DNA from: Bradyrhizobium sp. B097
GTDB taxonomy: Bacteria > Pseudomonadota > Alphaproteobacteria > Rhizobiales > Xanthobacteraceae
Assembly: GCF_038957035.1 (NCBI RefSeq)
Contig: NZ_CP152412.1
Coordinates: 2,662,501 to 2,726,500 of the forward strand
DNA length: 64,000 bases
Direction: 5' to 3'
Positions 8,956 through 17,334 of the stretch are shown here, in pieces; positions within the stretch are counted from its first letter, which is position 1, and every line of letters starts with the position of its first letter. A model generated the notes under the pieces. That model ran no database searches. It saw only the letters and a program-made list of their open reading frames with translations, and was not told the DNA's origin. Position numbers and translations under genes: made by a program.

Positions 8956-10146
8956 ATGAGCAGCCCAACCAACAGTCCAAGCCGGGTGATCAGCTTCGTC
9001 AACGCCGGCCATTTCATCGATCACTACGCGATGCTGATTTTCGCGGCCGCCGTCATCATCATGGGTCCGGCGCTCGGCATGGCCTATTCGGAACTGCTGC
9101 CCTATGCGACGCCGGGCTTCATCGCTTTCGGCGCCGGTTCGCTGATCACGGGCTGGCTCGGCGATCGCTGGAGCCGCCGCCACATGATGGTGATCTTCTT
9201 CGTCGGCATCGGCCTGTCGATGATCTCGGTGGGCTTCGTGCAGACGCCGCTGCAACTCGGCGCCGCACTGCTGGCGATCGGCATCTTCGCCTCGATCTAC
9301 CATCCCGTCGGCACCGCGATGATCGTGTCCTATGCCGAGAAGCTCGGCGCCCAGATGGGGATCAACGGCGTCTGGGGCAATCTCGGCGTCGCCTCCTCGG
9401 CGCTGGTGACCGGCGTGATCGGCCAGTATCTCGGCTGGCGCTGGGCCTTCATCGTGCCCGGCACGGTCACCGTACTGGTCGGCATCGCCTTTGCGATGAC
9501 GGTGGTGCATGAGGACCGCAAGGGCTCCAGGCAGGCCGCAGCCCAGGTGCGCGTCGCCAAGGAAGACATGTGGCGGGTGGTGCTGTCGCTGCTGATCGTG
9601 GTGATCGCGATCTCGACCACGTTCAACGCGGTGACGGTGGCGCTGCCGAAACTGTTCGCCGAACGGCTCGCCGATCTGACCAGGAGCCCGGCGCTGCTCG
9701 GCGTGATCGCGGCTGGGGTCTATGTGTTCGGCGCGATGACGCAGTACACGATCGGCAAGCTGCTCGACCGGCATTCGCTGAAGACGGTGGCGCTGCCGCT
9801 GTCGTTCATGCTGGCGCCGTTTCTATATCTGGCGGCGAGCCTGTCCAACCTGCCGCTGATCGTGGTCTCGATCGGCATCGTGATGGGCGCGTTCGGCCAG
9901 GTCACGGTGAACGATGCCATGGTCGGCAAGTACACCACAGAGGAATGGCGCTCGCGCGCCTACGCGGTGCGCTATTTCGTCGGCTTCACCGCGGCGGGCG
10001 CCTCCGTCGGCCTGGTGGCCTGGCTGTACGACCAGGGCGGCTTCTCCATGATGCTGCGCGCGTTCGCGGCGCTGTGCCTCTTGGCGATTGCGGCCGCGAT
10101 CATCCTGCCGCGCGAGATCCGGACGCCCGCCACGCAGGTGAACTGA
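8956..10146 (+). CDS. MFS transporter, fosmidomycin-resistance-like
   Basis: This 12-helix major facilitator protein of about 396 residues opens with NAGHFIDHYAMLIF and has the loop 2-3 signature GWLGDRWSRRHMM; the SIYHPVGTAM region resembles the Fsr exporter group. The start is uncertain: ATG at 8956, GTG at 8941 (with GAGAG 8 nt upstream) and TTG at 8914 are in frame. I use 8956 because the conserved part begins there. The divergent AraC gene probably regulates it. The substrate is unknown; efflux is more likely than uptake. A strong terminator follows at 10189-10222. Confidence 0.87.
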   Translation: MSSPTNSPSRVISFVNAGHFIDHYAMLIFAAAVIIMGPALGMAYSELLPYATPGFIAFGAGSLITGWLGDRWSRRHMMVIFFVGIGLSMISVGFVQTPLQLGAALLAIGIFASIYHPVGTAMIVSYAEKLGAQMGINGVWGNLGVASSALVTGVIGQYLGWRWAFIVPGTVTVLVGIAFAMTVVHEDRKGSRQAAAQVRVAKEDMWRVVLSLLIVVIAISTTFNAVTVALPKLFAERLADLTRSPALLGVIAAGVYVFGAMTQYTIGKLLDRHSLKTVALPLSFMLAPFLYLAASLSNLPLIVVSIGIVMGAFGQVTVNDAMVGKYTTEEWRSRAYAVRYFVGFTAAGASVGLVAWLYDQGGFSMMLRAFAALCLLAIAAAIILPREIRTPATQVN

Positions 10147-10188
10147 CGCGGTCGGTTTGCCGCGGCATTTCCGCCTGAAATGAGCCCC

Positions 10189-10222
10189 AAGCGCCATCCG
10201 CTCCAAGCGGATGGCGCTTTTT
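10189..10222 (+). terminator. Rho-independent terminator after the MFS gene
   Basis: AAGCGCCATCCGCT pairs with AGCGGATGGCGCTT over a tiny loop and runs into TTTTT, a textbook intrinsic terminator 43 bp after the MFS stop. Confidence 0.85.
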
Positions 10223-10354
10223 CGCGCATCACACAATTGCGTCCGCAAACTTGTCCGGTCCCGGCGGTGTGATACGCTCCACATGGGCCTTCGGGCCGAA
10301 GGCGCCGGTTGCGCCGATCACTGCCATTTTGTGGTTTGTGGAGCAGCCGAAGCC

Positions 10355-11896
10355 ATGGGCGAAATTCGCGACTTCAGATCCGGCAAGCCGGGCAAGCCAC
10401 CGCACGGCGAATCGATGCCGCGCCGCCTCGCCGCGATCGTTGCCGGCGACATCGCCGGCTACAGCCGCCTGATGGAGCTCGACGAAGAGGGCACCCACAA
10501 CCGCGTCAAGCGGATCGAGCGCGATCTGATCGAGCCCACCATTTCCGAGCACCACGGCAAGCTGGTCAAGACAACCGGCGACGGGTTCATCGCGATGTTC
10601 GACAGCCCGGTCGAGGCCGTCCGGTGCAGCATCGTGATCCAGCAGAACATGATCGGCCGCAACGCGGCGATCGCGAGAGATCACTGGATCGAGTACCGGA
10701 TCGGCGTCAACCTCGGCGACGTCATCATCGAGGCCGACGATATCTTTGGCGACGGCGTCAATGTGGCCTCGCGTCTGGAAGGGATTGCAGCGCCCGGCGA
10801 AGTCTTCATCTCCGGCGGCATCTACGAGCAGATCAAGCACAAGATGGTCTGCGGGTATGAATCGCTCGGCGACAAGAAGGTCAAGAACATCACTGATCCG
10901 GTCCGGGTCTATCGCGTGTTGCCGGACGCTGCCGCGTACCAGAGGACGCGCCGGCGCCGTGAGTCCATCCTGCTTACGCTGCTCGGACTGGCGGTCGCAG
11001 TCATCGCTGGCGGCGTGCTTTGGTACATGCTGGCGCAACCGCGCAGCAAGCCGATCGACGTGGCGCAGGTGCCGCCGTCACCGGCCGCATCGCCGGCCGT
11101 TCAGCAGCCGGCACCGAGCCCGGCTCCAGGCCAAGCTGCAAGTCCGGTCCCAGGTGCCGCACCGACGCAGCAAGCCTCGCCTCAAGTCGCGCCCTCGACA
11201 GGTCCTGCAGTGTCCGTGCCGGAGCCCGAAATGATTGCGCTCCAGGGCGGGAGCTTCTCGATGGGAAGCAATGACGACCCTTCGGAGCGGCCGATCCGCA
11301 AGGTGACGGTCAAGCCGTTCGCGATGGGCAAATATCCGGTCACCGTGCGGGAATGGAATGCCTGCGCGGCGGCCAAGGCGTGCGGCTTCACAGCCAGTGG
11401 CAAAGACGACGTTCCCGTCACCAATGTCAGCTGGAGCGATGCGAAACAGTATGTGGCCTGGCTCGCCGAGGGGACGAAGAAGGCTTACCGGCTTCCGAGC
11501 GAAGCCGAATGGGAATATGCGGCGCGTGGCGGAACGCAATCGAGATACTGGTGGGGCGATCAGATGCAATCGGGCAATGCCAGTTGCAAGGATTGCGGCG
11601 GCGGCGCCGGTGCCGCCGAGCAGCCGGTCAAGGTCGGCAGCTTCAAGCCGAATCCGTTCGGTCTTTACGACATGGGCGGCAGCGTCGATCAGTGGGTCGA
11701 GGATTGCTGGCACAGGAACTACCAGGGCGCCCCGGCCGACGGCGCGGTGTGGTCCGGCGGCGACTGCGGCTCCCATGTCATTCGTTCCGGCTCCTGGAAG
11801 AATGACGCGCGCTACGTCCGTCCGGCCAATCGCGACAATTACGACACCAATGTTCGCTATCCGACCCACGGTTTCCGGGTCGCGCTGTCTCCCTGA
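10355..11896 (+). CDS. Membrane nucleotide cyclase with periplasmic SUMF1/FGE-like domain
   Basis: This 513-residue fusion has a class III cyclase domain at residues 22-195, one membrane helix near 205-223 (SILLTLLGLAVAVIAGGVLW) after an RRRR stop-transfer cluster, a Pro/Ala/Gln-rich linker to about 290, and a SUMF1-type domain to the end (RLPSEAEWEYAARGG, NPFGLYDMGGSVDQWVEDCW, HGFRVAL). The cyclase keeps metal ligands Asp32 and Asp76, adenine-site Lys72 and Asp133, and transition-state Asn136 and Arg140, so it should make cAMP. The SUMF1 part would face the periplasm and has several Cys, but lacks the adjacent active-site Cys pair of true formylglycine-generating enzyme, so a sensory or binding role is likelier. 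The ATG at 10355 follows GGAG. Confidence 0.88.
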   Translation: MGEIRDFRSGKPGKPPHGESMPRRLAAIVAGDIAGYSRLMELDEEGTHNRVKRIERDLIEPTISEHHGKLVKTTGDGFIAMFDSPVEAVRCSIVIQQNMIGRNAAIARDHWIEYRIGVNLGDVIIEADDIFGDGVNVASRLEGIAAPGEVFISGGIYEQIKHKMVCGYESLGDKKVKNITDPVRVYRVLPDAAAYQRTRRRRESILLTLLGLAVAVIAGGVLWYMLAQPRSKPIDVAQVPPSPAASPAVQQPAPSPAPGQAASPVPGAAPTQQASPQVAPSTGPAVSVPEPEMIALQGGSFSMGSNDDPSERPIRKVTVKPFAMGKYPVTVREWNACAAAKACGFTASGKDDVPVTNVSWSDAKQYVAWLAEGTKKAYRLPSEAEWEYAARGGTQSRYWWGDQMQSGNASCKDCGGGAGAAEQPVKVGSFKPNPFGLYDMGGSVDQWVEDCWHRNYQGAPADGAVWSGGDCGSHVIRSGSWKNDARYVRPANRDNYDTNVRYPTHGFRVALSP

Positions 11897-11930
11897 GAGA
11901 TCGTCTGCAAGCGCCAGGTTTGGAGGGGTT

Positions 11931-12356
11931 ATGAAAAGTGCAGGCCTGATCATGCTCGCTGCGGCACTGACATTGCTTGCCAGCCCCGCCACCGCGCAAA
12001 ACAAGCCGGCGGGGAAAGACACCAAGCTGTATTTCATCTGGCCGCGCGACGGAGCTAAGGTCAAAAGCCCGTTCGCGTGCCGCTTTGGGCTGCGCAACAT
12101 GGGCGTCACCCATGCCGGCGACGAATATCCGAACAGTGGCCATCACCATCTTCTGATCGACGCGGGTGAGCCGCTCAATCCGAATGAGCCGATCCCGTCG
12201 GACAAGTCGCACCAGCACTTCGGTGCGGGCCAGACCGAGACGCAGCTCGATCTGGCGCCCGGCAAGCATACCTTGCAGCTGGTGCTGGGCGACGCCAAGC
12301 ACTATCCATTCAACCCGCCGGTCGTCTCCGAAAAAATCACCATCCGGGTCAAATAG
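11931..12356 (+). CDS. DUF4399 exported protein
   Basis: The 141-residue protein has a clear signal peptide ending ASPATAQ, then the DUF4399 pattern: KLYFIWPRDGAKVKSPFACRFG, GHHHLLID, DKSHQHFGAGQTET, and PGKHTLQLVLGDAKHYPF. The many His residues suggest metal binding, but no role is known. It starts 34 bp after the cyclase-SUMF1 gene with a strong GGAGGGG site, so the two are probably co-transcribed and both act in the periplasm. Confidence 0.85.
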   Translation: MKSAGLIMLAAALTLLASPATAQNKPAGKDTKLYFIWPRDGAKVKSPFACRFGLRNMGVTHAGDEYPNSGHHHLLIDAGEPLNPNEPIPSDKSHQHFGAGQTETQLDLAPGKHTLQLVLGDAKHYPFNPPVVSEKITIRVK

Positions 12357-12459
12357 GCCGATACGGATAGCTCCCTTGCGCGACCGCCGCTTGCGCAAAG
12401 CGGCCTCGTGCGGTTTGTTGCGCGCCGCCGGGCGCTAGACCCGGCGTGGAGGGCATCCG

Positions 12460-13257
12460 ATGTTGTCGCGACTGCTGCGTCTGGCTGGCCTCGTTCTGGG
12501 AGTGATTGTCATGGCCGTATCCGCCAATGCCGACGCCTTGAAGGATCAGATCGCGCCGACCGGAAAGCTCCGGGTCGCGATCGCGATCAGCCCGGCGGGC
12601 GGCGCGTTCTGGTCGACCCGGACCGAGAACGGCTATGCCGGCGTTCCCGTCGATCTCGGCAGGGAGATGGCGGCGCAACTCGGCGTTCCCGTCGAGTATG
12701 TCGTGCACCAGAATTCCGGCCAGATCACCGACGCGGCGTCGAGCAACAGCTGGGACATCACCTTCCTGCCCAAGGATCCCGAGCGTGAGACCAGGATGAC
12801 GTTCGGGCCGATCTACGAGGTTGCCGACGCCACCTATATCGTCAAGCCGGGCTCGACGATCGCGAATTTCGCAGCGCTGGACCAGGACGGCGTCAAGGTC
12901 GCTGCCGTCAATGCCACCACCACGATGCGCGGCGCGATCGCGCATCTCAAGCACGCCAAGGTCACGGGCTATCAGACCTATGACGAGATCTTCAATCTGC
13001 TGAAGAGCGGCGAGATCGACGCGTTCGCGTTGTCGCGCGACCAGCTCATTGCGATGGCCAAAAAGATTCCGGGCACCCGCGTGCTGGACGAGACCTTCAA
13101 GCAGACCGTCACTGCGGTTGCGGTGCCGCTCAACCATCCGCTGGCCGCGGCATTCGCCACCAGGTTCATGACCGATGCGATCGCCAACGGCACGCTGCGC
13201 AAGGCCTATGACAATAACGGGCTGAAGGGCTCCCCGGTCCGTACCGAGGTGAAGTAG
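12460..13257 (+). CDS. Periplasmic solute-binding protein, family 3 (amino-acid type)
   Basis: The 265-residue protein has a signal peptide (ends AVSANA) and the type 2 periplasmic binding fold of family 3: KLRVAIAISPAGGAFW, GYAGVPVDLGREMAAQLGVPVEYV, SWDITFLPKDPERETRMTFGPIYE and the DEIFNLLKSGEIDAFAL hinge block. No permease or ATPase gene is next to it, so it is an orphan binding protein that either works with a remote transporter or is a sensor. The ligand is unknown. The downstream region is a dispersed repeat split by an insertion sequence. Confidence 0.85.
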   Translation: MLSRLLRLAGLVLGVIVMAVSANADALKDQIAPTGKLRVAIAISPAGGAFWSTRTENGYAGVPVDLGREMAAQLGVPVEYVVHQNSGQITDAASSNSWDITFLPKDPERETRMTFGPIYEVADATYIVKPGSTIANFAALDQDGVKVAAVNATTTMRGAIAHLKHAKVTGYQTYDEIFNLLKSGEIDAFALSRDQLIAMAKKIPGTRVLDETFKQTVTAVAVPLNHPLAAAFATRFMTDAIANGTLRKAYDNNGLKGSPVRTEVK

Positions 13258-13300
13258 ATCGGCGCGTATCGACCCCATCCCCGTCATTCTCAACTATCCC

Positions 13301-13393
13301 CGTCATCCTGAGGTGCGAGCTCTTGCGAGCCTCGAAGGATCGACGGCCACCAGCCAGGCCGTGCATCCTTCGAGACGCGCTACGCGCTCCTCA
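13301..13393. repeat. Dispersed palindrome, left part, interrupted by IS
   Basis: The sequence starting CGTCATCCTGAGGTGCGAGC carries GCGAGCCTCGAAGGAT and the complementary ATCCTTCGAGACGCGC. It stops at the IS left end and resumes after the IS right end as TCAGGATGACGGGG (14328-14341). A related uninterrupted copy is at 17335-17490. Confidence 0.8.
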
Positions 13394-14327
13394 GAGCCTG
13401 ACCGAAAAAGCAGTGAGTGATTTCAGTCGGCTGTGATTCCTTCGGATTTGCGAAGATTCGAGGGAGTGCACCATGCCATGGACCAAAATCACTCGTGCTC
13501 AGTATCTGCGGAACGGACTGCGCTATGCAAGCGACATGACCGACGCGGAGTGGCGTCTGATAGCCAGGAAGTTGCCGGGTCGGCGTCGATTGGGCCGCCC
13601 GCGGAAGGTTGATCTGCGCAAGGTGGTCGAGGCCATTTTGTTCATTCTGTCCACCGGCTGCCAATGGCGCGCTCTGCCGCGGGAGTTCCCGCCGTACTCG
13701 ACGGTGCAAGGTTATTTCTATACTTGGCGCGATACTCGCCGATGGCACAGGATCGTGAAGGCTCTGGTCCGACAGGCACGGCGCAAACTCGGCCGCAAGC
13801 CGACACCGACGGCGGCCGTCATCGACAGTCAGAGCGCTTCGACGACACAAGCCGGCGGCCCGCGCGGCTTCGATCCGGGCAAACGTGTTAACGGACGTAA
13901 GCGGCACATCGTCACCGATACCAACGGTCTCTTGCTGGCCGTCCACGTTCACCCAGCCAATGTTCAGGACGTGCATGGTGCAGTCCCCTTACTGGAGCGC
14001 GTGCGAGAGCGCTTTCCGAAACTGCGTCATGTCTTTGCTGACCGGGTTTATCGCGGAAAGCAGCTTGTTGGCGCGCTCTCCCATTGCGGGCCATGGACCA
14101 TTGAGATCGTTCAGCGGCCGCCTGGGGTCAAAGGCTTCCAGCTCTTACCACGACGCTGGGTCGTCGAGCGCACCTTCGCGTGGTTCGGCAGGTGTCGCCG
14201 CCTCTCCAGAGATTTCGAGGGCTCCGCCTCAACTGAGGTCGCCTGGCTCCTCGTAGCCCATCTCAGACTCTTGACCCGACGCCTCGCTACGCCCTGAAAA
14301 TACTCAGCTCATTTGGAGTCAGACTCT
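13394..14327 (+). mobile_element. IS5-family insertion sequence (IS1031-like), intact
   Basis: This 934-bp element has imperfect terminal inverted repeats of 33 bp (23 matches), beginning GAGCCTGACC on the left and, read inward, GAGTCTGACT on the right. TCA is directly repeated outside both ends (13391-13393 and 14328-14330), matching the TNA target typical of the IS1031 group. A single transposase gene fills it. It splits an intergenic palindrome that can be rejoined exactly by removing the element and one TCA. Confidence 0.88.
13473..14297 (+). CDS. IS5-family transposase
   Basis: The 274-residue protein has the N-terminal DUF4096-like region (MTDAEWRLIARKLP, LFILSTGCQWRALPREFP) and a DDE catalytic domain: Asp in VIDSQSAS, Asp in VFADRVYRG and Glu in RRWVVERTFAWFGRCRRL. 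The order and spacing are those of active IS5 transposases. There is no frameshift or internal stop, so it is probably functional. It would cut and paste the surrounding element using its inverted ends. Confidence 0.93.
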   Translation: MPWTKITRAQYLRNGLRYASDMTDAEWRLIARKLPGRRRLGRPRKVDLRKVVEAILFILSTGCQWRALPREFPPYSTVQGYFYTWRDTRRWHRIVKALVRQARRKLGRKPTPTAAVIDSQSASTTQAGGPRGFDPGKRVNGRKRHIVTDTNGLLLAVHVHPANVQDVHGAVPLLERVRERFPKLRHVFADRVYRGKQLVGALSHCGPWTIEIVQRPPGVKGFQLLPRRWVVERTFAWFGRCRRLSRDFEGSASTEVAWLLVAHLRLLTRRLATP

Positions 14328-14330
14328 CAG

Positions 14331-14700
14331 GATGACGGGGATGGAAAGGCGCGCACTGGGCGACATCTGGGCATGCTGCATAATTCCGCGCCATCGCGCG
14401 GGGTGGTTCCTGCGCCACCTGTCTAACTCATTGGATTAACAGGGATTTAGAGCCGTCCGCCAGCGCCCCCAGTTGGCATGTCCATTGCTTTTAATTGCAC
14501 CAGTCAATGACGACTGCCGTCCTCCGGATTGCCGAAGCCAATGCAGGCCGAGGTGAGGGGATCAAGGCGCCCCGCCCGGGCGTCGCGAGCAATCGTTGCA
14601 CCCCCTGGCTCACTTCCCGGACGGACGAGCAATTCAACCAACCCGCGTCGCTTCCGGCAGGCAACCGGCGCGGCCGAATTGCGCAAGGGGAATTTTACGA
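14331..14700. other. Regulatory leader region before the formate/nitrite channel gene
   Basis: No credible gene is seen in this 370-bp gap. It begins with the tail of the split palindrome, contains GGTGG-N8-CCACC near 14402-14419, then a sigma-54 promoter, then about 200 nt of GC-rich untranslated leader with short inverted segments such as CGCCCGGGCG and CCGTCC/GGACGG. The leader length would allow post-initiation control, but I cannot identify a defined structure. Confidence 0.5.
14473..14489 (+). promoter_or_regulatory. Sigma-54 promoter
   Basis: TTGGCATGTCCATTGCT fits the sigma-54 consensus, with GG at 14475-14476 and GC at 14487-14488 separated by exactly 10 bases. Predicted transcription start is near 14500, about 200 nt upstream of the channel gene. 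It implies control by NtrC or another sigma-54 activator. Confidence 0.75.
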
Positions 14701-15519
14701 ATGGCCTATCTCGCACCGTCCGAATTCGTCACCAAGATGGTGGACGCCGGCGAATCCAAGATCTTCATGTCGACGCGCGACACCGTGATCCGCGCCTACA
14801 TGGCCGGCGCGATCCTCGCGCTGGCGGCCTGGTTTGCCGTGACGATCAACGTCAACACGGGCCAGCCGCTCGTCGGCGCATTGCTGTTTCCGGTCGGCTT
14901 CGTGATGCTCTATCTGCTGGGCTTCGACCTGCTGACGGGCGTGTTCGTTCTCTCGCCGCTCGCGCTGCTCGACAAGCGCCCCGGCGTCACGCTCGGCGGC
15001 GTGCTGCGCAACTGGGGCCTCGTCTTCATCGGCAACTTTGCCGGCGCGCTCACGGTGGCGTTCATGATGGCGTTCGTGACCACGTTCGGCTTCACGCAGG
15101 AGCCCGACAAGGTCGGCATGACCATCGGAAACGTCGGCGAAGCGCGAACGCTGGGCTACGCGGCGCATGGCGCGGCGGGCATGGCTACCCTGTTCATGCG
15201 CGGCATGCTCTGCAACTGGATGGTTTCCACCGGCGTCGTCGGCGCCATGATCTCGACGACGGTGCCCGGCAAGGTCATCGCGATGTGGATGCCGATCCTG
15301 GTGTTCTTCTACATGGTGTTCGAGCATTCGGTGGTGAACATGTTCCTGTTCCCGTCGGGACTGATGCTCCATGCCAAGTTCTCGATCATGGACTACCTGA
15401 TCTGGAACGAAATCCCGACCGTGCTCGGCAACCTCGCCGGCGGCCTCGCCTTCACCGGGCTCACGCTCTACACGACGCATGTGAAGACGGCGCCGAAGCG
15501 CCAGCGCCTCGCGGCTTGA
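14701..15519 (+). CDS. Formate/nitrite transporter (FNT) family channel
   Basis: The 272-residue protein has six or seven hydrophobic segments and the FNT signature with its central pore His in VFEHSVVNMFLFPSG. FNT proteins are pentameric inner-membrane channels for nitrite, formate or related small anions. The sigma-54 promoter upstream points to nitrogen control, so nitrite transport is the best guess. A PP2C/kinase gene follows 60 bp downstream behind a hairpin. The ATG at 14701 is preceded by AAGGGGAA. Confidence 0.9.
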   Translation: MAYLAPSEFVTKMVDAGESKIFMSTRDTVIRAYMAGAILALAAWFAVTINVNTGQPLVGALLFPVGFVMLYLLGFDLLTGVFVLSPLALLDKRPGVTLGGVLRNWGLVFIGNFAGALTVAFMMAFVTTFGFTQEPDKVGMTIGNVGEARTLGYAAHGAAGMATLFMRGMLCNWMVSTGVVGAMISTTVPGKVIAMWMPILVFFYMVFEHSVVNMFLFPSGLMLHAKFSIMDYLIWNEIPTVLGNLAGGLAFTGLTLYTTHVKTAPKRQRLAA

Positions 15520-15534
15520 TCCTGGCCGGCTTAT

Positions 15535-15560
15535 GGGGCTCTCCTGTCACGGAGGGCCCC
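15535..15560 (+). terminator. Hairpin between channel and kinase/phosphatase genes
   Basis: GGGGCTCTCC pairs with GGAGGGCCCC over a TGTCAC loop. No T-tract follows, so it may be an attenuator or an RNA-stabilising stem rather than a full terminator. Confidence 0.4.
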
Positions 15561-15579
15561 ATCCGCATTGGGACGGTCG

Positions 15580-17316
15580 ATGCCGCGCGCGCTGACAATA
15601 TCGGTCGGGCAATTCTCTGATCAGGGCCGCAAGGACACCAATCAGGATTTCCACGGCGTCTTGATCCCCGACGAGCCGCTGCTCGGCTTGAAGGGCATCG
15701 CCGTGGTGCTTGCCGATGGCATCTCCTCGAGCAGCGTCAGCCGCATCGCCGCCGAGTCCGCGGTCAAGAGCTTCCTGACCGATTACTACTGCACCTCGGA
15801 ATCCTGGTCGGTGAAGACCTCGGCGCAGCGGGTGCTGGAGGCGACCAATTCCTGGCTCCACGCGCAGACCAGGCGCAGCCAGAACCCCTACGACAAGGAC
15901 AAGGGTTACGTCTGCACGCTGAGCGCCCTGGTCATCCGCTCGACCACGGCGCATCTGTTCCATGTCGGCGACTCGAGGATCTACCGCGTCGCGGGCAACA
16001 GCCTCGAGCAACTGACCAACGACCACCGCGTCGTGATCTCCTCGCAGCAGAGCTATCTCGGCCGCGCGCTCGGCGTGAATCCGCAGCTCGAGATCGACTA
16101 CCAGAATCTCGCGCTGGAGCGCGGCGACACCTTCCTGCTGGTGACCGACGGCATCTACGAGCACGTCCCCGCGCGGCAGCTCGCGAAGACGATCAGGGAT
16201 GGCGCGGCCGATCTCGATGCCGCCGCGAAGTCGATCGTCGAGCAGGCCTATCAGAACGGCAGCCCGGACAATCTCACCGCGCAGATCATCCGGATCGACG
16301 AATTGCCCGACGGCGACGCCAGCGAGGTGTTCGGCCAGCCCACCGAGCTGCCGCTGCCGCCGCTGCTCGATGCAAGGATGCTGTTCGACGGCTACCGCAT
16401 CGTCCGCGAGCTGCATGCATCGCACCGCAGCCACATCTATCTCGCGGTCGACGAGGAGAGCGGCACCACGGTCACGATCAAGATCCCCTCGATCGACCTG
16501 CGTGACGATGGCGCCTATCTGAAGCGCTTCATGCTGGAGGAATGGGTCGCCCGGCGGATCGACAGCCCGCATGTGCTGAAGCCGTTTCTGCCGCAGCGCA
16601 AGCGCAACGTCCTCTATGTCGCGATGGAGTATATCGACGGCCAGACCCTGACGCAGTGGATGATCGATAATCCCGCACCGGCGCTGGAGACAGTGCGCGA
16701 CATCACCGAGCAAATTGCAAAAGGGCTGCGCGCCTTTCACCGCAAGGAGATGCTGCACCAGGACGTCAGGCCCGACAACATCATGATCGACAGGACCGGT
16801 ACGGTGAAGATCATCGATTTCGGTTCGACGCGGATCTCGGGCGTTGCCGATGCGGCGCCGGCTGATGTCGAGGACATTCTGGGCACCCAGCAATACACCG
16901 CGCCGGAGTATTTCCTGGGCGAGGGCGGCACCGCGCGTTCCGACCTGTTCTCGCTCGGCGTCGTCACCTATCAGATGCTGACGGGCCGCTTGCCCTATGG
17001 TGCGCAGATCGCGCGCGCCCGCACCCGATCCGACTTCAACCGGCTGGTGTATCGCCCGGCCGCGCATGGCGGCCGCGAGATTCCGGCCTGGGTCGACGGC
17101 ACGCTGGAGCGCGCGGTGCACGCCAATCCGCTGAAGCGCTACGACACCTTCTCGGAGTTCTTGTTCGACTTGCGCAATCCCAATGCAAGATATCTGACGA
17201 CGTCATCGACGCCGCTGATCGAGCGCAACCCGGTGCTGTTCTGGAAGTCGACCACGCTGCTGCTGGCGCTGGTCGTGGTGGTGCTGCTCGCCTACGGCGC
17301 GCATCATTTGCGGTAG
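15580..17316 (+). CDS. Bifunctional PP2C-type phosphatase / Ser-Thr protein kinase
   Basis: This 578-residue membrane-anchored signalling protein has a PP2C domain at about residues 8-240 (SDQGRKDTNQDF, ADGISSSS, HVGDSRIYR, SPDNLTAQII) and a Hanks-type kinase domain at about 265-520 with Lys301 (TIKIPS), catalytic Asp395 (HQDVRPDN) and Asp413 (IDFGS). The glycine-rich loop is degenerate (ELHASHRSHIYLAVD). A single helix near the C-terminus (TTLLLALVVVVLLAYGAHH) anchors it, leaving both enzymes in the cytoplasm. It follows the FNT channel gene, which it may modify. The ATG at 15580 is chosen over a TTG at 15568. Confidence 0.9.
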   Translation: MPRALTISVGQFSDQGRKDTNQDFHGVLIPDEPLLGLKGIAVVLADGISSSSVSRIAAESAVKSFLTDYYCTSESWSVKTSAQRVLEATNSWLHAQTRRSQNPYDKDKGYVCTLSALVIRSTTAHLFHVGDSRIYRVAGNSLEQLTNDHRVVISSQQSYLGRALGVNPQLEIDYQNLALERGDTFLLVTDGIYEHVPARQLAKTIRDGAADLDAAAKSIVEQAYQNGSPDNLTAQIIRIDELPDGDASEVFGQPTELPLPPLLDARMLFDGYRIVRELHASHRSHIYLAVDEESGTTVTIKIPSIDLRDDGAYLKRFMLEEWVARRIDSPHVLKPFLPQRKRNVLYVAMEYIDGQTLTQWMIDNPAPALETVRDITEQIAKGLRAFHRKEMLHQDVRPDNIMIDRTGTVKIIDFGSTRISGVADAAPADVEDILGTQQYTAPEYFLGEGGTARSDLFSLGVVTYQMLTGRLPYGAQIARARTRSDFNRLVYRPAAHGGREIPAWVDGTLERAVHANPLKRYDTFSEFLFDLRNPNARYLTTSSTPLIERNPVLFWKSTTLLLALVVVVLLAYGAHHLR

Positions 17317-17334
17317 GGTTTCCAATCTTGGTCC

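Noticed and set aside
10415..11896. Treating the cyclase-SUMF1 protein as a true formylglycine-generating enzyme
   Set aside because: The SUMF1 domain lacks the active-site Cys pair near the final R-x-GSW-x-x-x-x-R block, and no sulfatase gene is nearby.
14402..14419. GGTGG-N8-CCACC as an NtrC enhancer
   Set aside because: NtrC sites have the opposite half-site order (GCACC...GGTGC) and different spacing, so I do not call it.
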